A stretch of DNA of 64,000 nt, taken from contig DGRV01000021.1 of assembly GCA_002391225.1 (NCBI GenBank), positions 1 to 64,000 of the forward strand. The letters run 5' to 3'. The translations under genes and the position numbers were made by a program. Under the pieces are notes generated by a model that was not told where the DNA came from, ran no database searches, and saw only the letters and a list, made by a program, of their open reading frames with translations. Source of the stretch: Christensenella sp. UBA4379. GTDB lineage: Bacteria > Bacillota > Clostridia > Christensenellales > Aristaeellaceae. Below, one piece after another: positions 36,176 through 45,087 of the stretch (within the stretch, counting starts at the first letter, position 1; the number at the start of each line of letters is the position of its first letter).

Positions 36176-38944
36176 ATGAAGATCACTGAACTCCGCGTCA
36201 ATGGGATCCGGGAACCGCTGGGTTTTTCCCTGCCGCACCTCTCCATTTCCTGGAAGACGGTTGAAACCGCCTCCAAAAAGCCGGTTCGGGAGCGGCTCAC
36301 GGTTGCCGCCGACCCTGATTTGAAGGAGGTCCTGTTTGAAAAGGATCAGGAACGCCTCTGCTCCATCGGGGAGGCCGTTGAGCTGCGGCTTTCTCCCCGC
36401 ACCCGCTACTATGTGCGGGCCGAGGTCTGGGGAGACGATGGGGACCATGCCGCGGGCGATACCTGGTTTGAAACCGGCAAGATGGACGAGCCCTGGCAGG
36501 CAAAGTGGATCGGCCCTGAAGAAAAGGACGCCTTCCACCCGCTGTTTTTCCGCGCGTTCAACCTGCCAAAGGACGCCGTTTCCGCCCGGCTGTACGTGAC
36601 GGGGCTGGGCCTCTATGAAGCGTATGTGAACGGGGAAAAGGCCGGGGACGACCTGCTGGCCCCTTTCCTGAGCGATTACAACGAATCGGTGCAGGCGCAG
36701 ACCTATGACGTCAGCGCCCTGATCAAGGCCGGGGATAACCGCCTGGACATCATCACCGGCAACGGCTGGTACAAGGGCCGCCTGGGCTACGAGGGCAGGC
36801 GGGAGGTATACGGGAAAGACTTTCAGGTGCTCGCGGAGCTCCGCGTTACCTTTGCGGACGGTTCCCAAGCGGTGATTGGCACGGACGAAAGCTGGCAGTA
36901 CCAGGGCAGCGATTTTGAGTATACCGATATTTATGACGGCGAATGTCTGAACCGCCTTTTGTGGAAGGAGAAGGAAAACGTCCAAAAGCCTGTCCGCCTG
37001 ATGCCGGAAAAAAAGACAGAGGACCGCTCGAGCCTGCCCGTCGTCGTCAAGGACAGCCTGCCCGTCCGGGACATCCTCCGCACCCCCGCCGGGGAAACGG
37101 TGCTGGACATGGGGCAGAACTTTACCGGGTATATGGAATATACCGCGGATTTCCCCGCCGGCACGCGCGTTACCCTGGACCACGGCGAAATCCTCCAGGG
37201 CGGCAATTTCTATAACGACAATTATCGCAGCGCCAGGGCGCAGATGATCTACGTGTCCGACGGGCGGAAGGAAAGGGTCCGGGCCCACTTTACCTTTTTC
37301 GGCTTCCGCTATGTGCGGGTGACCGGCTGGCCCGGGGAAATCAGGAAGGAAGATTTTACAGGCCGGGTGGTCTATTCCGACCTGGATACCTCCATCCGTT
37401 TCCACTCCTCCGACGAAAAGCTGAACCGGCTCTCGCAAAACGCCTTCTGGGGCCAGCGCAGCAATTTCCTGGACGTGCCCACCGACTGCCCCCAGCGGGA
37501 CGAGCGCCTGGGCTGGACGGGGGACGCCCAGGTCTTTTCTCCGACGGCCTGCTTCCAGATGGACACGAGGGCCTTCTACAGAAAGTTCCTTTCGGACCTG
37601 AGGATCGACCAGCAGAAGCACGGCGGCGCGGTCGCCAATTACCTTCCCAACATCGGCGGCATGCCCGGCGGCAGCAGCGTATGGGGGGACATCGCCACCT
37701 TCCTGCCTGCTACCCTCTATGAGTTCTACGGGGACAGGGAAGACCTGGAAGTACAGTACCCGATGATGAAGGACTGGCTTCACTGGATCTTCCGCCAGGA
37801 CGAGGAACACGGGGGAAGGAGACTCTGGGACTTCGGCTTCCACTTCGGCGACTGGCTGGCCCAGGACGGCGTCACGCCCCAGAGCATGAAGGGCGGGACC
37901 GACGACTTTTTCGTAGCCAGCATGTACTATTACGCCTCCGCCCTGAAAACCGCGCAGGCCGCGCGGATATTGGAAAAGCCTGAGGACGCGGAGGCCTTCG
38001 GACGTCTGGCTGAGGAGATCCGCGCCGCCATCCTGCGGGAATATTTCAGCCCCGCCGGCCGGCTATGCGTGGACACCCAGACGGCCTACCTGCTGTGCCT
38101 GAACTTTTCTGTGTACGTGGACAGGGAGAGGCTGATCGAAGGGCTCAAAAAGCGCTTCCAGAAGGATTGCTACAAGATCAAGAGCGGCTTTGTGGGCGCG
38201 ACCATGATGTGCCGGGTGCTGGCGGAAAACGGGCTGGAGGACATGGCGGCGTACTTCCTGTTCCAGGAGGGCTTCCCCGGATGGCTCCACTGTGTGAACC
38301 TCGGGGCTACCACCATCTGGGAGCGGTGGAACAGCGTGCTGGACGACGGATCCATTTCCGGCACGGGCATGAATTCCCTGAACCACTATTCCTACGGTTC
38401 CGTGATGGAATATGTGTTCCGCGACCTGGCGGGCATCCGGCCGCTGGCCCCGGGCTTTGGGCGGGTGCGCTTTGCTCCCCAGCCCAGCCGGTATCTGCAG
38501 GAGCTCAGCTGCGCCTACGATTCCGTCAGCGGCGAATACAGTTCTTTCTGGCGGATCAACGAGGACGGCGCGCTGACGGTGCGCTTCCGGGTGCCCTTTG
38601 GCTGCACGGCGGAGGCCCTGCTGCCGGGAAGCGGCGAAACAGTGGCCCTGACCGCGGGCGAATATGAAAAGACCTATCGGCCCAGCGCAGACTACGGCCA
38701 GCGCTATACGATGGACAGCCGCCTGGACGAAATGAAGGATGATGAAGAGGCTCTGGCCCTCCTCCAGGAGGACATGCCCCCGGCCTATGAGGCGGTCCTC
38801 AAAAACGATATAGAGCTCATGAGCCTGCCGTTTACCGAACTGCAAAATCTCTTCTTCTTCGGCTTTAACCCCGGCATGATGCAGGCCGGCACCCGGCGTC
38901 TGTTTACCCTGAGAGCATTTTCAAGGAGGAAATCCCATGATTGA
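36176..38944 (+). CDS. GH78 alpha-L-rhamnosidase with C-terminal helical module
   Basis: 922 residues, no signal peptide. N-terminal fibronectin-like and beta-jelly-roll domains (YVTGLGLYEAYVNGEK, NGWYKGRLGYEG) precede the (alpha/alpha)6 barrel with the GH78 signature VPTDCPQRDERLGWTGDAQ, in which the acidic residues are catalytic. C-terminal beta domain, then an extra region of about 70 residues related to the ends of the GH2 and esterase proteins here. Inverting enzyme that removes terminal alpha-rhamnose from pectin (RG-I/RG-II) fragments or flavonoid glycosides. Overlaps the next gene by 8 bp. Confidence 0.92.
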   Translation: MKITELRVNGIREPLGFSLPHLSISWKTVETASKKPVRERLTVAADPDLKEVLFEKDQERLCSIGEAVELRLSPRTRYYVRAEVWGDDGDHAAGDTWFETGKMDEPWQAKWIGPEEKDAFHPLFFRAFNLPKDAVSARLYVTGLGLYEAYVNGEKAGDDLLAPFLSDYNESVQAQTYDVSALIKAGDNRLDIITGNGWYKGRLGYEGRREVYGKDFQVLAELRVTFADGSQAVIGTDESWQYQGSDFEYTDIYDGECLNRLLWKEKENVQKPVRLMPEKKTEDRSSLPVVVKDSLPVRDILRTPAGETVLDMGQNFTGYMEYTADFPAGTRVTLDHGEILQGGNFYNDNYRSARAQMIYVSDGRKERVRAHFTFFGFRYVRVTGWPGEIRKEDFTGRVVYSDLDTSIRFHSSDEKLNRLSQNAFWGQRSNFLDVPTDCPQRDERLGWTGDAQVFSPTACFQMDTRAFYRKFLSDLRIDQQKHGGAVANYLPNIGGMPGGSSVWGDIATFLPATLYEFYGDREDLEVQYPMMKDWLHWIFRQDEEHGGRRLWDFGFHFGDWLAQDGVTPQSMKGGTDDFFVASMYYYASALKTAQAARILEKPEDAEAFGRLAEEIRAAILREYFSPAGRLCVDTQTAYLLCLNFSVYVDRERLIEGLKKRFQKDCYKIKSGFVGATMMCRVLAENGLEDMAAYFLFQEGFPGWLHCVNLGATTIWERWNSVLDDGSISGTGMNSLNHYSYGSVMEYVFRDLAGIRPLAPGFGRVRFAPQPSRYLQELSCAYDSVSGEYSSFWRINEDGALTVRFRVPFGCTAEALLPGSGETVALTAGEYEKTYRPSADYGQRYTMDSRLDEMKDDEEALALLQEDMPPAYEAVLKNDIELMSLPFTELQNLFFFGFNPGMMQAGTRRLFTLRAFSRRKSHD

Positions 38945-40637
38945 TTTAAAGGCCAATCCTTTTTTCTTAAATGACCAGGACATCGCCTGGGTGGAAAAGA
39001 CCAAAGCCGCCATGAGCACCGAGGAAAAGCTGGAGCAGCTGTTTTTCCCCATCGGCTATTCCGCCAACGAGGGCTATCTTCAGTATGAGCTGCTGAACCG
39101 CCGTCCCGGCGGCGTCATGTTCCGCACCGGCAAAACCGAGGAGCTGTTCAGCGCCTATACCTATCTGCAGACCCACACCAAGGTCCCCCTGTTCCTGGCG
39201 GCCAACTTGGAAGCGGGCGGCGACGGCATCGTGGAGGAAGGGACCGCCTTCGGCAAGCAGATGCAGGCGGCAGCCACCGGCGACCCGGAACAGGCCTACC
39301 GCCTGGGCAAAATTTCCTGCGCGGAGGGCCAGGCCGTGGGCTGCAACTACGCCTTCGCCCCGGTGGTGGACATTGACCTCAATTACCATAACCCCATCAC
39401 CAACGTGCGCACCTATGGCAGCGACAAGGACATGGTCAAGGCCTGCGGCCTGGCCTATATGAAGGGCGCGAAGGAGTGCGGCAGCGCCGTTTCCATCAAG
39501 CACTTCCCCGGCGACGGCGTGGACGAAACGGACCAGCACATCCTGACCAGCGTCAATTCCCTTTCCTGTGAGGAGTGGGACGAAAGCTACGGCGACATCT
39601 ATAAAACCCTCATCGAAAACGGCGCCCTGACCGTAATGGTGGGCCACATCGCCATGCCCGCCTATCAGAAAAAGTTTAACCCTGCCCATCCCGACAAGCT
39701 GATGCCGGCCACGCTGTCCCCGGAGCTTTTACAGAACCTGCTCCGCGGCCAGCTGGGCTTTAACGGCATGATCATCACCGACGCCAGCCCCATGGTGGGC
39801 TTCCTGTGCGCCATGGACCGGCGGCGGAGCGTGCCCTACTGCATCGAAGCCGGCTGCGACATGATCCTATTCAACAAGGATTATGAAGAGGACCTGGGCT
39901 ACATGAAGCAGGGCTACGAGGACGGTATTCTGTCCGAAAAGCGGCTGGACGAGGCCGTCACCCGGATTCTGGCCGCGAAAGCCGCCCTGCGGCTCCATGA
40001 AAAGCAGGAAAACGGCGCCCTGGCCCCGAAGAAAGAAAACCTCTCCGTCATCGGCTGCGAGCAGCACCGGGCCTGGGCCAGGGAATGTGCCGACAAGGCC
40101 GTCACCCTGGTAAAGGACACCCAGCATCTTCTCCCCATCGACCATAAGCGCCATCACCGGGTGCTGTTTGAGATCCTGGGCAAATGCCCTTCCGAACAGC
40201 GGGTGGCCCAGCGCTTCATCGCCGATATGGAAAAAGAGGGCTTCCAAATGATCCCCTACCAGGAAGAGGTCTTCGATTTTTCCAAGCCCATGCACATGGA
40301 AACCGTGGAGGAGTTCCGCAGCAAGTACGACCTGGTTATCTACATCGGCAACGTGGAAAACGCCTCCAACAAGACCACCGCTCGCCTCAACTGGCACGCC
40401 CCCTACGGTGCGGGCAACAACATCCCCTGGTTCGTGGAGGTAGTGCCCACCCTGTTCATCTCCCTGCAGAACCCCTATCACCTGCTGGATGTGCCGATGG
40501 TGAAGACCTATATCAACGCCTATTCCAACCACGACCTCATGATCGACACGGTGGTGGAAAAGCTGGTGGGAAAGAGCGCGTTTACCGGCCATAGCCCCGT
40601 GGACCCCTTCTGCGGCAAGGAATACCTGCGATATTGA
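38937..40637 (+). CDS. NagZ-like GH3 enzyme (first of a tandem pair)
   Basis: 566 residues. Single GH3 barrel plus a C-terminal alpha/beta domain. KHFPGDG followed by DETDQH places an Asp-His dyad (His near 201) where NagZ-type GH3 enzymes have their catalytic acid/base, and ITDAS carries the nucleophile Asp near 282. Cytoplasmic. Substrate not clear: N-acetylglucosaminide, glucoside or xyloside. Ribosome binding site AAGGAGGAAAT lies inside GH78. Paralogue of the gene at 41469, with beta-phosphoglucomutase between them. Confidence 0.88.
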   Translation: MIDLKANPFFLNDQDIAWVEKTKAAMSTEEKLEQLFFPIGYSANEGYLQYELLNRRPGGVMFRTGKTEELFSAYTYLQTHTKVPLFLAANLEAGGDGIVEEGTAFGKQMQAAATGDPEQAYRLGKISCAEGQAVGCNYAFAPVVDIDLNYHNPITNVRTYGSDKDMVKACGLAYMKGAKECGSAVSIKHFPGDGVDETDQHILTSVNSLSCEEWDESYGDIYKTLIENGALTVMVGHIAMPAYQKKFNPAHPDKLMPATLSPELLQNLLRGQLGFNGMIITDASPMVGFLCAMDRRRSVPYCIEAGCDMILFNKDYEEDLGYMKQGYEDGILSEKRLDEAVTRILAAKAALRLHEKQENGALAPKKENLSVIGCEQHRAWARECADKAVTLVKDTQHLLPIDHKRHHRVLFEILGKCPSEQRVAQRFIADMEKEGFQMIPYQEEVFDFSKPMHMETVEEFRSKYDLVIYIGNVENASNKTTARLNWHAPYGAGNNIPWFVEVVPTLFISLQNPYHLLDVPMVKTYINAYSNHDLMIDTVVEKLVGKSAFTGHSPVDPFCGKEYLRY

Positions 40638-40796
40638 TACTAATCTCTGGTAAAACTGCTAAATCTTGCACGCATCTTTGACGCTTGCTCTGCGTCACCC
40701 ACCCTCACCGTACCTTCAGGTACGCTTTCGTGCGGGTTCCTTGATCAAACGCCAAATCCACGCACAATCTTTTAGCATTTTTACCACATCTTAGTA
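40638..40796. repeat. 159-bp imperfect palindromic element (MITE-like)
   Basis: It begins right after the GH3 stop and ends just before the pgmB ribosome binding site. The arms of about 50 bp (TACTAATCTCTGGTAAAACT... and its counterpart ending ...TACCACATCTTAGTA) are imperfect inverted repeats. The centre contains a small hairpin GTACCTTCAGGTAC. No ORF. A half copy is at 358-434. It could be a non-autonomous mobile element or a mobile RNA structure; being inside an operon it would be transcribed and could fold into one long hairpin. Confidence 0.75.
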
Positions 40797-40811
40797 TAAG
40801 GAGGAAGAACC

Positions 40812-41456
40812 ATGCAATTTCAAGCCATCATCTTTGACCTGGACGGCGTGATCTGCTTTACCGACGAATACCATTACCGCGCCTGGAAGGCCATGGCGGA
40901 CGATATGGGCATCCCCTTTGACCGGACGGTCAACAACCGTCTTCGCGGCGTCAGCCGCATGGCCAGCCTGGACATCATTTTGGAAAAATACACAGGGCCC
41001 GCTTTGAGCCAGGAAGAAAAGGAAAAGCTGGCCCAGCGGAAAAACGACATCTACCGGGAGTCCCTTCAGGAAATGAGCCCTGCCGACCTGAGCGCGGAGG
41101 TAAAGGAGACCCTGGAGGGCCTCCGGGACCTGGGCCTCAAACTGGCCATCGGCTCCTCCTCCAAGAACACCCCCTTCATCCTGGGCCAGATCGGCCTCAA
41201 GGATTTCTTTGACGCCGTCAGCGACGGCAACAACATCACCCGCTCCAAGCCCGACCCGGAGGTTTTTGTCAAGGCGGCGCAGATGCTGGGCATCGCCCCG
41301 GAAGCCTGCCTGGTGGTGGAGGACGCCGTGTCCGGCGCTCAGGCCGGCCACGCGGGCGGCATGAAGGTGGCCTGCCTGGGCGACGCCGCGATGAATCAGG
41401 CCGGCGACTGGAACATGCAGAGCATCCGGGAACTGTTGGACATTGTCAAAGAGTAA
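40812..41456 (+). CDS. pgmB: Beta-phosphoglucomutase
   Basis: 214 residues, AGGAGGAAGAACC before ATG. HAD fold: nucleophile Asp9 and acid/base Asp11 in FDLDGVI, cap-domain LRGVSR typical of beta-PGM, IGSSSKN, and SKPDPEVF with VVEDAVSGAQAG. It converts beta-glucose 1-phosphate to glucose 6-phosphate. No recognisable inverting disaccharide phosphorylase is nearby, but two NagZ-like GH3 genes flank it. Confidence 0.93.
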   Translation: MQFQAIIFDLDGVICFTDEYHYRAWKAMADDMGIPFDRTVNNRLRGVSRMASLDIILEKYTGPALSQEEKEKLAQRKNDIYRESLQEMSPADLSAEVKETLEGLRDLGLKLAIGSSSKNTPFILGQIGLKDFFDAVSDGNNITRSKPDPEVFVKAAQMLGIAPEACLVVEDAVSGAQAGHAGGMKVACLGDAAMNQAGDWNMQSIRELLDIVKE

Positions 41457-41468
41457 GGAGCATAGGAA

Positions 41469-43217
41469 ATGGTCGATCTGAAAGCGAAGCCCTTTTTCCT
41501 GACCGACGAAGAGATCCGTTGGGTGGAGGAGACGCTGGCCTCCATGACCCTCCGGGAAAAGCTGAGCCAGCTGTTCGTGATGCTTAAAGCGGTGCCCGGG
41601 GTCGACGAGGGCCAGATCAAAAGCCTGATGGAAAGCGCCCGCCCCGGCGGCATGCGCTGGCAGGGGGGCGACAAGGAAAGCGTCTGGAAGCAGAACCGCC
41701 TGTTCCAGCAGTACAGCCGGATTCCCGTGTTCATCGCTGGCAACTGCGACGACGGCGGCAACGGCGTTCTGCCCAAGGAGGGAACCTTCGTGGCGACGGC
41801 GGCCGAGGCCGGGGCCGGGGCAGGCACGGAAACCGCCTACCATATGGGCTACGCGGCGGGAAAGGAAGCGGCGGCCATCGGCGTCAACTGGATGTTCAAC
41901 CCCGTGGCGGACGTATATAAAAACTGGCGCAACACCATCGTGAACACCCGCTCCTTCGGCAGCGACCCGGACCGGGTCATCGCCTGCGTGCGGGCTTACA
42001 TCCGGGGTATCAAGGACGCCGCCCCGCACATGGCCTGCACCTGCAAGCACTTTCCCGGCGACGGCTGGGACGAGCTGGACCCCCATATTTCCCCCGCCCA
42101 CAACGAAGCGGGCGCGGAGGAATGGCTGGAAAGCTACGGAAAAGTCTATCAGACGATGATTGACGAGGGCCTTGAAACCATCATGACCGGCCAGATTTCC
42201 CTGCCCCAGATGAGCCGGCGCCTGCACCCCGGCATCCGGAATGAGGAGATTCTGCCCGCTTCCCTGGCCCCGGAGCTTTTGCAGGACCTGCTCCGGGAGC
42301 AGATGGGCTTTAACGGCCTGATCATCTCCGACGCCTCCCACATGATCGGCATGTCCGGCGTGATGGCGAGAAGCGAAGCTGTGCCCCGGTGCATCGCCGC
42401 GGGCTGCGACATGTTCCTGTTTGCCAATGATTTTGAGGAGGACCTTCATTATCTGGAGGAAGGTTATCAGCGCGGCATTGTGACCGAGCAGCGGCTCCGC
42501 GACGCCCTTTTGCGCATCCTTGGGATGAAGGCCCATCTAAAGCTGTACGACGACGCCGTCCGCTATCCCGACCAAGCCGGACTGGACGTGATCGGCTGTC
42601 AGGCGCACCAGGAGTTTACCGTCCAGGCCGCCGATGCCTGCGTCACCCTGGTCAAGGATACAAGGAATCTCCTCCCCATCGACCCTGCAAATAAGAAAAA
42701 CGCCCTGCTCATCTATGTGCAGAGCCCCCCGAACAGCAAGGCCTACCAGGGCGACGGGATGCGGGCCCTGATCACCGAGGAGCTGGAGCGGGCCGGCTTC
42801 TCCGTCACCCAGTGCCCCAGCTTCTACGACCTGGAAGTCGAAAACGGCCCCCATCCGATGAACTTCGTCAGAATGATGCAGATGGGCCGCCGGGAGGATT
42901 TTAAGAAGAAATACGACGTGGTATTCGTGTTCATCTACGTGAAGGGCTATGCCCAGCGCAACGTGGAGCGCCTTTCCTGGAGCAGCGGCCACAGCATGGA
43001 AATGCCCTGGTATACCGAGGAAGTGCCCACCGTGGGCGTGAGCCTCAACTATACCAATCACCTGGTGGACTGCGCCAATATTCACACCTTTGTCAACGCC
43101 TACGGCCCGAACCGGGAAAACGTGCGGGCGGCTATTGAGAAGATCACCGGGAAAAGCCCCTTCCGCGGCACGGCAGACGATACCGTCTTCTGCGGCCGCT
43201 GGGATACCCGCCTGTAA
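41469..43217 (+). CDS. NagZ-like GH3 enzyme (second of a tandem pair)
   Basis: 582 residues. Same architecture as the gene at 38937; both open with (V/I)DLKA(K/N)PFFL. The acid/base dyad appears in KHFPGDGWDELDPH (His near 206) and the nucleophile in ISDASHM (Asp near 288). Divergent substrate-contact regions suggest a different specificity. 12 bp after pgmB and 12 bp before the esterase gene. Confidence 0.88.
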   Translation: MVDLKAKPFFLTDEEIRWVEETLASMTLREKLSQLFVMLKAVPGVDEGQIKSLMESARPGGMRWQGGDKESVWKQNRLFQQYSRIPVFIAGNCDDGGNGVLPKEGTFVATAAEAGAGAGTETAYHMGYAAGKEAAAIGVNWMFNPVADVYKNWRNTIVNTRSFGSDPDRVIACVRAYIRGIKDAAPHMACTCKHFPGDGWDELDPHISPAHNEAGAEEWLESYGKVYQTMIDEGLETIMTGQISLPQMSRRLHPGIRNEEILPASLAPELLQDLLREQMGFNGLIISDASHMIGMSGVMARSEAVPRCIAAGCDMFLFANDFEEDLHYLEEGYQRGIVTEQRLRDALLRILGMKAHLKLYDDAVRYPDQAGLDVIGCQAHQEFTVQAADACVTLVKDTRNLLPIDPANKKNALLIYVQSPPNSKAYQGDGMRALITEELERAGFSVTQCPSFYDLEVENGPHPMNFVRMMQMGRREDFKKKYDVVFVFIYVKGYAQRNVERLSWSSGHSMEMPWYTEEVPTVGVSLNYTNHLVDCANIHTFVNAYGPNRENVRAAIEKITGKSPFRGTADDTVFCGRWDTRL

Positions 43218-43229
43218 AGGAGGAAGCCG

Positions 43230-44240
43230 ATGAAAACGGAATACATCGTCCTGAATCCGGAAAGAAACGTCAGCCTGACCGCCTTCCTGCAGCCCGTGGG
43301 CGGAGAGTTTTCCGGCCTGGCCGCCCGGCCCGCGGCGCTGATTCTGCCCGGCGGCGGCTATCACTTCTGCTCCGACAGGGAGGCAGACCCGGTGGCCTTC
43401 CCGTACTTAAAAGCGGGCTATCAGGTCTTCATCCTGCGCTATTCTTTGAACGAACAGGCAGAGTGGCCCAACCCCCTCAATGACTACGAGCAGGCCATGG
43501 CCCTGATCGAAAAGAACGCGGAAGCCTGGCATGTGGCTGTCGACCGCATCGCGGTGATCGGCTTTTCCGCCGGCGGCCATCTGGCGGCCTGCGCGGCTAC
43601 CATGGCCCGGCGCCGGCCCGCCGCGGCTATCTTGGGCTATCCCGTGATCGACGGGGACTGCGCGCGCGATTACCTGCCCTCCGCCCCGGACGTCCCTTCC
43701 GCGGTGGATCAGCGCACCTGCCCCTGCTTTGTCTTCGCCACCCGCACGGACAACCTGGTGCCGGTGCACAACGCCGTCCATCTGATCGACGCCCTGTGCG
43801 AAAATGACATCGCCTTTGAGAGCCACATCTATGCAAACGGCCCCCACGGCCTGTCCACCGGAGACGCAAGCATCAACGGGCAGGACTTTTCCGCCCGCTA
43901 CTGCGCCTGGGTGGGGGACAGCATCGCCTGGCTTTCCGACGTGCTGGGCGGCGTCACCGCCCAGGGCCTGACCCCGCCGCGCTTCGGCAGCAGAATCAAC
44001 GGCAACCGGGAAAAAACGCTGAACCTGGACTGCACGCTTCAATACCTGCTGTCCCATCCCAAAGGCAGGGCCTTGCTGGAGGAAATCCTGCCCTCCGAGC
44101 CCGGGAAGCCGAGCTACCCCCCAGCCGCAGCCAGCGTCATCACCCTGAGGGACAGCCTGCGCTACAGCGGCCTTTCCGCTGAAGCGATCCAGTCGATCGA
44201 AAACCGGCTGCTGGCCATCGACAACCATCCGGAGGATTGA
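43230..44240 (+). CDS. Alpha/beta-hydrolase esterase with C-terminal helical module
   Basis: 336 residues. BD-FAE/acetyl-xylan-esterase-like fold: oxyanion LPGGGYHF, nucleophile Ser near 113 in GFSAGGH, Asp in ATRTDNLVPV, His in NGPHGLS. Probably removes acetyl or feruloyl groups from imported xylan or pectin oligosaccharides. After about residue 264 comes an extra module (CTLQYLLSHPKGRALLEEIL...) matching the ends of the GH2 and GH78 proteins. Cytoplasmic. Confidence 0.87.
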   Translation: MKTEYIVLNPERNVSLTAFLQPVGGEFSGLAARPAALILPGGGYHFCSDREADPVAFPYLKAGYQVFILRYSLNEQAEWPNPLNDYEQAMALIEKNAEAWHVAVDRIAVIGFSAGGHLAACAATMARRRPAAAILGYPVIDGDCARDYLPSAPDVPSAVDQRTCPCFVFATRTDNLVPVHNAVHLIDALCENDIAFESHIYANGPHGLSTGDASINGQDFSARYCAWVGDSIAWLSDVLGGVTAQGLTPPRFGSRINGNREKTLNLDCTLQYLLSHPKGRALLEEILPSEPGKPSYPPAAASVITLRDSLRYSGLSAEAIQSIENRLLAIDNHPED

Positions 44241-44243
44241 GCC

Positions 44244-45074
44244 ATGTCTTACCTGGACGAATTCAAGCGGAAACAGCGCTTCGCCGTCTGCGTGGACTCC
44301 GACGGCTGCGCCATGGACACCATGAACATCAAGCACATCCGCTGCTTCGGCCCCTGCATGGTGGAGGAATGGGGCCTGGCGAAATGGCGGGACGCCATCC
44401 TGAACCGCTGGAACGAAATCAACCTCTATTCCGGCACCCGGGGTATCAACCGCTTTAAGGGCCTGGCCATGGCCCTGTCCGAAATTCATGAGAAATATAC
44501 GCCCATCGACGGCATTGATCTCCTCACCGCCTGGGCGGAGACCGCCCCCGAGCTTTCCAACGACGCCGTGGCCTTGAAAGCCCAGGAGCATCCGGTCTTT
44601 GAAAAGGCCCTTCGCTGGAGCCGGGCGGTGAACGCGGCCATCGAAGCCCTGCCAGAGGAGAAAGTCAAGCCCTTTGCCCACGTAGGGGAAGCCCTGGCCG
44701 CCGCCCACCGGCAGGCCGACGTGGTGGTGGTCTCCAGCGCCAACCCGGAGGCTGTGCGGGAGGAATGGAAGCGCTTTGCCCTCCTTCCCCATGTGGACCT
44801 GCTCTGCACCCAGGAAATGGGCAGCAAGGCCTACTGCATCGGCAAGCTGAAGGAAAAGGGGTACGATGCCATTCTGATGTGCGGCGACGCCCCGGGGGAC
44901 GAGCAGGCGGCCAGGAAAAACCAGGCCCTGTATTATCCCATTCTGGTCAATCACGAGGCCGAAAGCTGGCAGCGCTTCCTGGACGAGGCGCTGGACAGGT
45001 TCCTCCAAAACGAATTCGCGGGCAGCTATCAGCAGGACCTCCTCGACGCGTTTCACAAAAATCTGGGCCAGTGA
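44244..45074 (+). CDS. HAD-superfamily hydrolase
   Basis: 276 residues; GAGGATTGAGCC before ATG, 3 bp after the esterase stop. The HAD motifs are VCVDSDGCAMD (nucleophile and acid/base Asp), VVVSSANPEAV and LMCGDAPGDEQAA. A large helical cap occupies residues 25-150. Substrate unknown; location in the sugar operon suggests a sugar phosphate. Confidence 0.85.
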   Translation: MSYLDEFKRKQRFAVCVDSDGCAMDTMNIKHIRCFGPCMVEEWGLAKWRDAILNRWNEINLYSGTRGINRFKGLAMALSEIHEKYTPIDGIDLLTAWAETAPELSNDAVALKAQEHPVFEKALRWSRAVNAAIEALPEEKVKPFAHVGEALAAAHRQADVVVVSSANPEAVREEWKRFALLPHVDLLCTQEMGSKAYCIGKLKEKGYDAILMCGDAPGDEQAARKNQALYYPILVNHEAESWQRFLDEALDRFLQNEFAGSYQQDLLDAFHKNLGQ

Positions 45075-45087
45075 AAGGAGAATGACT

